A stretch of 64,000 nucleotides of DNA from Lycium barbarum (lineage: Eukaryota > Streptophyta > Magnoliopsida > Solanales > Solanaceae): positions 57,102,782 through 57,166,781 of the forward strand of contig NC_083344.1 in NCBI RefSeq assembly GCF_019175385.1, read 5' to 3'. Shown one piece after another: positions 33,747-43,980 of this stretch. The notes below the pieces were generated by a model, which saw nothing but the letters and a program-made list of their open reading frames with translations, did not search any database and was not told the origin of the DNA. Position numbers and translations under genes: made by a program. How positions within the stretch are numbered: position 1 is the stretch's first letter; the number at the start of each line of letters is the position of its first letter.

Positions 33747-35735
33747 ATGAAAAGGATATTAAGAAGCCAATATCCTAAGCCACATGTGAGAAGAAATGAA
33801 TCTTTGAGGGGTACCTCTTTTGAGAGAATCCCATTCTTGAAGGCAAGGACGGTGGCCACAACCATTCCTTTCATTGGTCAAAGGAGCTTGCATGAACACC
33901 AAGGTCAGATCACTTATCCTTATACTCCTACATCTTTGTGTGATTTTAATGTCAAGTTAAGTATGAAAGTTAGTTTACCTTGCGTTAAGCCTAATGCTTC
34001 TTTGTCGTGTATTGGTAATGCCATTGTTGAAAGTGTCCCTACACTAGTTGATCCTATTGATGACTGAATTGATCCTTCTTGTAAGGTTGATTTGTGTCCA
34101 CCTAGAGTTGACACTTGTGCTTTGAATGATAGTGCATTATTGAATGAAGGTGCGCAAACACTAGTTGATCCTTTAGATGACCAAATTGATTCTTCTTGTT
34201 AGATCAATTTATGTCCACCTAGTGTTGACACTTGTGAATTTATTGGTAGTACAATGTCATGTCGTCATCATGTTAGTAATTCTTGCGAATTTGATATACT
34301 TCCAGCTCGTGTTGAAACTTGTATTGTTCAACTTGCTTGTAATGATAATTCACTACTTGAGGATCTTTGTGATGTGTTTAATGTACCTCTAGTTAGTGAT
34401 GATGTTGATATAGTTGGTCAATTGAAAGAATGTGACATCTCACCCTTGTTTGTTTCAGGTCAAAATGAGTCCCTTGATCTTACATTAGTGTCACGTGATA
34501 AGACTTCAATTTGTAGTGGTGATGTGTGTCATGTAGATAGTCATGTGAGCGAAAATGCATTGAAAGACGACAATGGTTATTTTGAGAGTGAAATGACATG
34601 CTTTGACTCCTCATTGTTCATGGATTACTCTCTTGTAAAGGATAATGTTTTATTTGAGGATGGCATGACTCTTGAGAGTGAAGTACCTAGTGGGATGTTT
34701 TGTAATGTTGAAAGTGTGGCCACTTTTGGTGACTACATGATATTTGAAACTCCACTATGGGATGATAACTCTCTTCCCTATGATGGAGATCCTCCCTTGA
34801 GGAATTGTGATCCACTTATTGGGAGGGGAAGTGTTCAAAAGAAAGGTGAAACTTATCTGCAAATTGCTAATTGTTCCTTGGGTGTTCTGAATAGTAGTAG
34901 TATGATTGATTATGCTTTTGAGTTTAATAGTGAAACTACATTTGAGGACACCCTAGATGAAGTTATTTTGCGTGACACCTTTCTTTATTACCTTTTTGCA
35001 TATGATGACATTCATGATCTTTTTGGGAGTGCATCTTATGGAGGGCGAGGTCCTATTGGGGTACTCAGTTCTTGTCTTGCTCGTGATATGTGGGTATCTT
35101 TTCCCTTTGACCCCGGTGAAGTCTTAACTTGGTGTGAATGGTATTATTTTGCAATTGAGGATCATTTGAATGTCCTGCCAACTTGGTGTCTTGAAACTCT
35201 TGGCTCTTTTAGAATATCCTTATTCCTTAGTCTTTGGGTTAGCCAAGTTTTTAGTGCTCTACTTGAGAGCTTATTTTGCTTGAAAATGGTTGATACTTGG
35301 CTATATCACAAATTTGTGCTTACTTGGCATTGTGGTAGGTTAGTCCACCCTAACACTAACCCTCATCCTTTGAGGACTTGGTTTTTGTTTGTCTCCCTTA
35401 TGGTTTTGCAAGGTTTAGATTCGAGGACGAATCCTTTTCAAGAAGGGGAGAATGATACAAGACCAACTCCATCGAGCTTCATGAAGATGGAGTATTTGAA
35501 GATCATGGGAGGTCCACATAGGATGGCCTTGAAGATATGGGAGATATCTTGGATGGAAGGCTTTAAGAACGTCACATTCAAGATATGGAAGATAGCTTGG
35601 GAGGCTATTTGGAGAAGGAGGCTTTGCATACAAAAGGGGCTAGTACTTAAATGCAAGCCTTTTCAAGTTTCACTTCTATGGAAGACATCCAAACAAGGCC
35701 CTTACTTCATTAAGGGTATAATTGTAATAATGTAG
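33747..35735 (+). pseudogene. F1 ORF2: long unknown protein, two internal stops
   Basis: One reading frame runs from MKRILRSQYPKPHVRR to a stop inside the 3' LTR (35733-35735), broken only by TGA 34065-34067 and TAG 34200-34202. The last 493 codons (from 34254) are open. Near the stops, two copies of a module (TLVDPIDD then DPSCKVDLCPPRVDTC, and TLVDPLDD then a diverged version) form a tandem repeat. The rest is acidic, with hydrophobic stretches near the C-terminus (FRISLFLSLWVSQVFSALL). I recognise no RT, RNase H, integrase or env domain. It occupies the place of pol. About 94 codons at the end are LTR-derived. Confidence 0.6.
35418..35452 (+). promoter_or_regulatory. F1 conserved hairpin and polypurine tract
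   Basis: GATTCG, loop AGGA, CGAATC (35418-35433). The outer pair is G-C where A2, B and G have C-G, so pairing is kept by a double change. AGAAGGGGAGAA then precedes the LTR. Spacing is 19 nt. Confidence 0.82.
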
Positions 35736-36091
35736 TGTCTTCTTTATTTCATTAGTACAAATAGCTAGTATTTTTATTTCATAGGGGAGCTTTGATGAAT
35801 GAATGAATATTTTGAGTGTTTTAGGGTTATCTCTAGAGAGAGAAACTTGTGAGAGACCTTTGGTAGGCTCTTGTTGAATCTTGTATTGTTGAGAGGTTGG
35901 TTGCTTGGGAATTCAATTCCCTTGAGGTCAACTTAAGAATTTGGTGTTTCTTTTGATGATAATTTAGAGGTCTTAGTTTTATATAACTTTGGTTGCTAAA
36001 TTGAATCTTAAGTTGTGTCAAATTATCTATCTTTCTTTTCTTTTTGTTTGTCTCCTTAATTTCTCGTTTCCACGTATCCGTTATTGTATGA
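35453..36091 (+). repeat. F1 3' LTR (639 bp)
   Basis: TGATACAAGACC to TTATTGTATGA. The terminal CA is GA here. The TATA box of the 5' copy is TACAAATAG in this copy. It is followed by TSD TGAAG. Confidence 0.94.
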
Positions 36092-36096
36092 TGAAG

Positions 36097-39000
36097 ACGA
36101 TCATGATGTAGTATGGATCTGTTCTAGAGCTGAAAACAAATAAGGATATCTAGACTTCATATCTTGTTCAGTTTCCCAAGTCATCGCCTCCATATTCTTG
36201 TTCCTCCATAGGACTTTAACTGAAGCTACATCCTTAGTTCTTAATCTCCGAACATGTCTATCTAGAATGACAATGGGAACCTTTTCATATGATAGTTGCT
36301 CAGTAACCTGAACATCTTCAATGGGCACAACTCTTGAAGGATCTCCAATACACTTTCGAAGCATCGATACATGAAAGAACGGATGAATGGATTCCAAGTC
36401 TGAGGGAAGATCTAATTCATAGGCTACCTGACCCACTCAACGTATAATCCTATAAGGCCTAATATATCGAGGACTAAGTTTTCCTTTCTTACCAAACCTC
36501 ATAACGCCTTTCATAAGCGATACCTTTAAGAATACCCAGTCATCAAATTAGAACTCTAAGTCTCGGCGGCGATTATCTACATACGACTTCTGACAACTCT
36601 GAGCTGCCAATAGTCAATCTTGAATAAGCTTGACCTTTTCTACTGCTTGTTGGACCACATTTGGCCCTACTAATTTAGCCTCCCCCACCTCGGACCATCC
36701 AATTAGTGACCTACACTTCCGCCCATATAAAGCTTCTATGGGGCCATCTGGATACTGGAATGATAATTGTTGTTATACCCAAACTCAATGAGCAGCAGAT
36801 AATCATCCCAACTTCCTCTAAAGTCTAGTAAACATGCCCGTAACATATCTTCGAGAGTCTGAATTGTACGCTCAACCTGCCTATCAGTCTGGGGTGAAAT
36901 GTTGTGCTAAGACTCACCTGAGTGCCCAGACCCTTCTGGAAGGACTTCCAGAAGTTAGCTGTAAAGTGCGCACTCCTATCGGAGATGATAGATACTGTAA
37001 CACCATGAAGTCGGACTATCTTCTTGATATAAAGCTTTGCATAATCTTCAGTTGATACGTAGTCTTGATAGGCAGAAAATCGGCTGATTTTGTAAGTCTA
37101 TCAATAATCACCCATATGGAATCAAACTTACACTGAGAACGAGGCAAACCTGTAATGAATTCCATATTAATTACTTCCTATTTCCAAGTCAGAATTTCAA
37201 CAGCTTGCAACAATCCACCGGGATTCTGATGCTCAATCTTTACCTGTTGACAGTTAGGACACTGGGCTACAAACTCTGTTATGTCTTTCTTCATTCCATC
37301 CCACCAATACATTGACTAAATATCATGATACATCTTTGTCGTTCCGGGTGAACAAAATAGCGGGAACAATGGGACTCCCCCAAGATCTGGCGGCGTAATC
37401 CTGCAACATCAGGAACACATAGCCTGCCTCGGTATCTGACAACCCCATCTACAAAATCTCGAGTGGTGACTTTTCCTTTTGGGGAGATGTATATCTATAA
37501 TAAAATAATATGGGATCCTCATACTGGTGCTATTTCACCTCAACTACTAAAGACGAGACAGCTGAATCCTAAATAGTTAACTCCCGCATCGCTCGAGTCT
37601 AATAATCGAACTCCTAGGCTAGCTAACTGCTGAAGCTCACAAGCTAACTCCTTTTTCTATGGCTGGAAATCACATAAGCTACCCATGGATCTACGGCTAA
37701 GGGGATTAGCTACTATGTTCGCCTTTCCGGGATGGTATAAAATGCTAAAATCATAATCTTTCAATAGCTCTAACCATCGCCTTTAATGCAAATTTAACTC
37801 CTTCTGCTTGAAAAATATACTAGAGACTCTTGTGTCCTGTATAGATATCAACATGAATGCCATACAAATAGTGCCTCCATATCTTCAATGCATGAATCAC
37901 AGCAGCCAACTCTAGATCATGGGTTGGGCAGTTCTGCTCGTGTTTCTGTAACTGGCTTGAAGCATAAGCTATAACCTTGCCATACTACATGAACACACAA
38001 CCTAATCCAACACCTGAAGCATCATAATAAATGACGTAGCCCTCCGATCCTTCCGAAAGTGTTAGAACCGGGGCTGATGTCAATCTATTCTTCAACTCCT
38101 GAAAACTGTACTGACAAGCATTCGTCAATTGAAACTTAGCTGATTCCTGAGTCAGCTTCATCAGTGGTGCAAAAATAAAAGAAAACCCTTCTACAAATCG
38201 CCTATAATAACCTGCTAAACCCAGTAAGCTGTGAACTTCCGTGGATGTTGTGGGTCTCGGTCAAGTCTTTACTGCTTTAATCTTCTGCATATCCACCCGG
38301 ATACCGTTAGCTGGAATAATGTGCCCCAGAAAAGTTACAAAATTCAACCAAAACTCACATTTAGAAAACTTTGCATACAACTTCCGATCTTGAAGAACTT
38401 TAAGAATAGCACATAAATGGTCTACATGCTCTACATCTAATATAAAGTATACCAGTATATCATCAATAGACACAATCACAAACAAATCCAGGAAAGGCCT
38501 GAATACACTGTTCATTAAATCCATAAATTTTGCCAGTGCATTCGTCAACCCAAATGACATTACACGGAATTCAAAATGAACATATCTAGTTCTGAAGGCC
38601 GTCATTGGAATTCTTTCTCTCTAACTCTCACCTGGTGATACCTGAATCTTATGTCTATCTTCGAGAAACATTTGGCACCCTGTAACTGATCAAACAAATC
38701 ATCAATTCTTGGAAGTGGATATTTGTTCTTTATTCTCACCTTATTTAGCTGCTTGTAGTAGATACACATCCGTAATGAACTATTTTTCGTTCTTACAAAC
38801 AACACAGGTGCTCCCCACGGTGACCAGCTAGGCCTGATAAAGTCTTTCTCAAGCAAATCCTTGAGTTGCTCCAACTTCCTCAATTCAGCAGGTGTCATTA
38901 TGTAAGGATGAATAGATATTGGCTTAGTATCTGGTAGTATGTCAATGGCAAAATTAATCTCTCGCTCTGGTGGGAGACCTAACAGCTCGTCCGGGAATAC

Positions 39001-39246
39001 ATCCAGAAACTGATTAACTACTGGGATAGACTAAAGAGTCAGCGACTTTGTTTCTACATCTTGAATCCGGACTAAATGATAAATACAACCTTTAGCAATC
39101 ATCTTCCTTGCCATGAGATAAGAAATAAACCTATCCCTCAGAGTTGCTGTATTACCCTTCAACTCCAACACTAGTCCTCCTGGAAACTGAAATAGAACCA
39201 CTTTCGTTCTGCAGTCAACATTTGCATAACAAGAGGCCAACCAATC
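36097..39246 (-). pseudogene. E pol: integrase, RNase H, RT and protease C-terminus, decayed
   Basis: In sense (right to left) it holds the protease end ([12 protein letters not shown] at 39240-39205), the linker, RT ([25 protein letters not shown], then SIDD for FIDD near 38475), RNase H, integrase and the tail [18 protein letters not shown] to YPYLF. The pol end at about 36107 is a TGA just before the F1 insertion site. There are many stops and indels. It is cut at 39246 by G inside the protease; the other side resumes at 46921. Confidence 0.9.
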
Positions 39247-41473
39247 TGTTACACCTTGAAAATTTTCCGTTAACATACAGTGAATAGGCTAGCGAAGGGC
39301 ACGACGTATGCGATGTTTCGATAAGTAAGAAATAGCATTTGATGATTCTAATCGAGGTTCAAAGACATTTGAGGTGAGGGAAGGAAGGTTGTCAAGGAAA
39401 ACAAGGGGTAAGTTATGTGTCGGATAAGAATTTCGAGTGAAAAGTTAAGGATGGCGTAATGATGTCTTGGAAAAGAGTGATAACGTCCCTTAGATTGGTA
39501 TTGAAGTATTAAACAAGTGTTAAGAAGGTTCCATAAGGATTGGAGATCAAATGAGTCGACGAGAACAAAATTGGAACAGTTGGGCATTATACGGCCCAAC
39601 ATACTGGCCGTATAAATTATACTGGCCGTATGTTAGGCTGTATATTTATCCAAGATGGGAAATGTTCACTGGACCAAACAAACGGCCAGACATACGGCCC
39701 GTATAAAATGTACGAACCGTATGTTGGTCCGTATGTTTGTGTCGGGACAAGTTTTGTGTATTTAATAAGGGACCGAGTTCATTTTACTTCATTTTTCCCT
39801 TTTCACTCCCCTTCTCTCTAGAACTCCCAAGAACATTTATCCCACTAGAATTCAAGAAATATTAGTGATCAACTACATCAATCTAAGTGAATCATGTGTA
39901 AGAAGCACATTAAAGTTCATCCAAGCCAAGGAATCCAAGTGAAGGTAAAACTAGGGTTTTGCTCAAGTGAGGAGTTTTCGTTCAAGGTCCTACACCATAT
40001 AAGGTTAGATTAATGGTATTTCCATATTTTTTGAGGTATTTGAAAGTTGAAACACTTGGATTGTAAAAGGATATAGAAAATGGGTCATGAAAGTGAGAAT
40101 AGTGTCATTTTGAGTGATAACTTGAATTGAGTCATGATTCTTGATGAGTTTTGATATGGTTGTGCTATAAATGACATTTAGAACATGTAATAACTATTAT
40201 ATGTGAGAAAATGCGAAAATGAATTATGACCATGATTATGGAGAAATTGGAGTGAAATGGCGAAATGCGGATAATGTAGATGAATGATGATTGTTGCCTG
40301 TGATATTGTAAATGTTGTTATGGTTGTTTGGGAGTTGAAATATGATATGGAGAAAGTTGTATAAACAAATGAAATGCTGCCCAATTTTCTCTAGCTTTAG
40401 AAAACACGTTCTTATAATCGTCTAACTAATGTTAATACGAACTCCCTTGAAGGTGAGGACGTGAGCATTGAAAGAGAACCATCAAGCGGTAGAATAGCTA
40501 AAGGAAAAGTTATGTAAGGCTAGTCCCTTCTTCCTAAGGCATGAATCCTATAGTATGATGTTCCCTCCTTCTTCATGATTTTTCCTACGTATCGAAAACT
40601 ACGAGTCTACGATTATAAAGAGCTTCGAAAACTACGAGTCTACGAGTCTATGATGTATGTGATATTGTCGAGCCACTACGTGGCCGAATACAGAAGACAT
40701 GTATGATATATTGTCGAGCCACTACGTGGTCGAATACGGATATTGTCGAGTCAGTACGTGGCCGAATACGGATGATGTCGAGCCACTACGTGGACGAATA
40801 CGGATAATGTTTTATGTGTATGAGCAGATACAGTACTATGATGATGAATTATATGACATAATGATGTATACGCTATGATGATTCATGTACGACGATTATG
40901 TATATATGATATATGTATGAAATGTATTCAACCTTAAAGGTCGCACAGGTTTTTCCTTCACCTTATGACTTATGATTTCTCTATCATGTTTATTTCATTC
41001 TTGCCTTACATACTCAGTACAATATTCGTACTGATGTTCATTTTCTTTGGACACTGTGTTCATGCCCACAGGTAGACAGGGAGACGGCGCAGACCTATAG
41101 GAGCTATCAGCAGATTTACAGGAGCACTCCATTATTCTGGAGGTGCTAATCGAGTTTTTCTTTTTGTGTATATATATGTATATGTATTTTGGGCACGACG
41201 GGGTCTTGTCCCGTCCATATGTCTAGTACTCTAGTAGAGACTCGTAGATACGTATGTGTGGGTAGTATGGTCTCACGATGCTACTATGGTGTATGTATTA
41301 TAGCCGAAGGGCTTATGTATATATAAAGTAATTATGTTTCCAACGAAAAATGATCTATGTGTTGAGTATGAATTTGATGAATGAACGCTTAACGAGTATG
41401 ACAAGTAGTAGAATGAGCGGTGCTCGGTGGTTAGCCCCGGGTACCCGTCATGGTCCCTAGTCGGGTCGTGACA
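39247..41473 (+). repeat. G 5' LTR (2227 bp, internally deleted)
   Basis: TGTTACACCTTGAAAA to GGGTCGTGACA. Relative to the 3' copy it lacks about 750 bp (the equivalent of about 45367-46120). At the junction (40620-40650) there is a second copy of TCGAAAACTACGAGTCTACGA, a templated filler. The promoter region has ATACGGCCCGTAT-type palindromes (39588-39735) and a TATA-like TATTTAATAA (39759-39768). At 40664-40806 are four copies of a roughly 30-bp unit containing CCACTACGTGG. Confidence 0.93.
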
Positions 41474-41668
41474 AAAGTTGTATCAGAGCAGTTCAGTCCT
41501 AGGAAGTGTCTACGAGCTGTGTCTAGTAGAGTCTTGTTTATGGTGTGTTGCGCGCCACACTAATAAACAGGAGGCTACAGGGCATTTAGGAAAAATGACC
41601 ATCTTTCATCTTAAGAGATCGTGCGATATAGCTGTGTTATAAGATTTTCCTCCTCTTAATAGTGTGCT
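41474..41668 (+). other. G primer-binding site and leader
   Basis: The primer-binding site is TTGTATCAGAGC at 41478-41489, one mismatch to the initiator tRNA-Met complement. The leader matches C and D. Confidence 0.87.
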
Positions 41669-42740
41669 ATGATTTCAGAAATGCCGCCAAAGGGAAAAGC
41701 TACAACCGCCCAGAAGGGCAAGACTACGATGGAAAGGCAGATAGAAAGAGAGTCGCCAATGAATGTAGAAGAGGGCGAGTCATATAATGATGCCCCATCT
41801 AATACTTCCTCCACCCCGCCCAATGTAGAAGAACAAGGAGGAGCTTCAGCTCCAGTTCCTCCACCGGTTGGTTCAGGTCAAGAAGTGACCGAGGCTATAC
41901 ACTTATTGACACAGCTAGTTTCCGCCCAGGCACAGCGGCAGGGTTCGGGTTCAAGTGACAGGGCCGTTAGTACTAGAGCCCATGATTTTATGAGTTTGAA
42001 TCCTCCGGAGTTTTTCGGGTCAAAGCCGGATGAAGACCCTCAAGGTTTTATTGATGAAATATTGAGAACATTAAAGATTATGCATGCCTCCGAAACCGAA
42101 TCAGTGGAGTTAGCATCTTATAAACTCCGGGATGTGGCAGTCTTATGGTATAATAACTAGGTATCATCAAGAAAAGAGAATGCGCCTCCTTTGGTTTGGC
42201 AAGAATTTGTAGATGCTTTCATCCGCCACTATTTTCCGCCCGAGGTCCGCCGAGCTAGAGCGGATAGGTTCTTAAATTTGAAACAAGAAAATATGAGTGC
42301 CCGGGAGTATGGCCTTCAATTCAATTCATTGGCTAGATATGCCCCGACTATGGTGGCCGATATAGGAGATAGAGTGCACAGGTTTGTGAGTGGCCTAGGG
42401 CCACATTTGTTCAAAGATTGCTTAATGGCTTCATTGCAAGACAGGATAGATATTTCTCGCGTTCAAGCCCATGCTCAAAATCTAGAAGAGCAACGACATC
42501 CGCAAAAGGGCGAGCGTGATATGGATCAGGGGCAAAGTAAGAGGGCCAGATCCATAGGTGCTGATAGCGACTATAGAGAGGGATCGAGACAGACATATGC
42601 TAGACACTCAGGCCAGTCGGCGACTAGTGTACCTCCACGAGTTGCAGGCCAGGGGTCCGATCGCTCTAGTCATCCCGGACCGGATCAGAGTTTCATAGAG
42701 TCGGGCTCTCGGTACAGGAGTAATTCAGGCCAGATGAGAT
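41669..42740 (+). pseudogene. G gag, first part
   Basis: The start is ATG 41669 (MISEMPPKGKA) or 41681 (MPPKGKA, the position used in C). It has an acidic N-terminus and a gag core FMSLNPPEFFGSKPDEDPQGFIDE through VAVLWYNN. A TAG (42158-42160) replaces the Trp there. The frame then continues through VWQEFVDAFIRHYFPPEVRRARADRF to RIDISRVQAHAQNLEEQ and a Gln/Ser/Arg-rich tail. It is cut by solo LTR J after SGQMR. The right TSD copy and the zinc-knuckle part follow at 43661. Confidence 0.9.
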
Positions 42741-43660
42741 TGATAGCAGCCATGGAAGCTCAACTCCATTGAAGGACAAGGAAATGTTATGTCAAGATCA
42801 ACGGGCTTCAATTAGCAATTAAAAAAATTGTCTTGTGATGGCAGAAGACCTCCAGCCCTATTCAGATTTTTTTCCTCAAGTCTTACACCTATTTGGAGGC
42901 CCAAATTAAAGTCCAAAGTCAGATAAAATGAGGCCCAAATCAGCCCCAAAAGAAGAAGTTTCCAGCAGCCCAAATTGGCCCAAATTAGTTTCTAGAATAA
43001 ATAATTAATTGTTGTTTTAATCTATGTTGACTTGCATTGGTCCAAGTGTGGGTAGTCTTCTAGGTTGTTTTAATCTATATTGACTACATTGGTCCCAGTG
43101 TGGGAAGTCTTCTATGTTTCTAGGGAAGATAATTCCCATTTATTTCTATTTTGACTAGTTCCTTCCTTTACAACTATAAATAGGGGTGATTGTCATCCAT
43201 TGTAAATCAGATTTTGAAAAATATATTATATTGAGAGTTCTTTTGAATATTTGTGGCATTACTTTAGGATTTATCTTTCAACCTAACTAGTTCCTAGTTC
43301 AAGGTAGTAAGATAATTTATTCCTTGATATCTTTGATTTCTTTTTGGTATTCTTTCGAAGGCGGTTAGTTCTAAATACTAATTGTTGTCTTAAGTTACTC
43401 ACAAAGCGGTCAGGATCCTAATCTACTGTTTTTGATTTTTTATCTCAAGTAAAGGTGTTAGATTTATTCCTATGAATCTATACGTTGTTACTTGGATCTT
43501 GTCAAGCCTTTAGAACTAACGTTCTTGGAAATTCGTGGATTGTTCCTTCGAATTTCCCATATCTTTTATTTTCTAGTTTTTAGATTCTTTTCTATATTTG
43601 CTTCCGCACTTCTTATATTTTAATTATAAATTTGGGATCTCCCTAACCTCGTTGTTATCA
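42741..43660 (+). repeat. Solo LTR J (920 bp)
   Basis: TGATAGCAGCC to GTTGTTATCA with 5-bp TSD GAGAT (42736-42740 and 43661-43665), inserted in G's gag. A strong TATA box TATAAATAG lies at 43175-43183. Upstream is a direct duplication of about 52 bp (43011-43062 and 43063-43116) and GGCCCAAATT repeats. No internal region is present, so the element was reduced to one LTR by LTR-LTR recombination. Orientation is taken from the TATA box. Confidence 0.92.
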
Positions 43661-43943
43661 GAGATCATCTATACCACAATGTACCCAGTACGGTAAGCTA
43701 CATTAGGGACCGTGCCGATTGTGTTTGGATGTTTGTTAAGTTTGCGGCTAGTCAGGTCATATTATGAGAGAGTGCCCATTTCGAGGCGGTAGGCGTGCGG
43801 TTCAGCCCGCAAGATCAGCAGCCGGTTCTTCTTCGGTGCGCCCGGGAGGGCAGACTCCCTCAATTCCAGCAGGTCGAGGTAGAGGCAGAGGGGGAGCATC
43901 TACTTCAGGTGCCACTCAGTCCCGTAGAATTCCTGAGTGCTTT
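43661..43943 (+). pseudogene. G gag, zinc-knuckle part
   Basis: Homology resumes right after J's TSD. There is a Cys-rich CTQYGKLH...GPCRLCLD block, then a damaged knuckle (VCG, stop, SGHIMRECPFRG) and an RG-rich end AGRGRGRGGAS. At least three stops are present. The reading then jumps at about 43935 to the pre-polypurine-tract sequence, which marks the pol deletion. Confidence 0.85.
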
Positions 43944-43980
43944 AACATTCGAGGACGAATGTTCCAAAAAGGGGGAAGAA
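43944..43980 (+). promoter_or_regulatory. G conserved hairpin and polypurine tract
   Basis: AACATTCG, loop AGGA, CGAATGTT (43944-43963), then AAAAAGGGGGAAGAA to the LTR at 43981. Spacing is 17 nt. Confidence 0.87.

Larger units (their letters stand above)
30476..36091 (+). mobile_element. Element F1: non-autonomous LTR retrotransposon
   Basis: A 5.6-kb plus-strand element with 640-bp and 639-bp LTRs and TSD TGAAG (30471-30475 and 36092-36096). It is inserted in E between the pol stop and the putative intron donor. The LTRs differ at roughly twenty positions, so F1 is much older than A2. It has a primer-binding site, an acidic ORF, a decayed protease, a long unknown ORF and a polypurine tract, but no RT, RNase H or integrase. 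Confidence 0.94.

Noticed and set aside
42741..43660. J as a host gene promoter or 5' UTR because of its strong TATA box
   Set aside because: TG...CA ends and a perfect 5-bp duplication inside G's gag identify it as a solo LTR.
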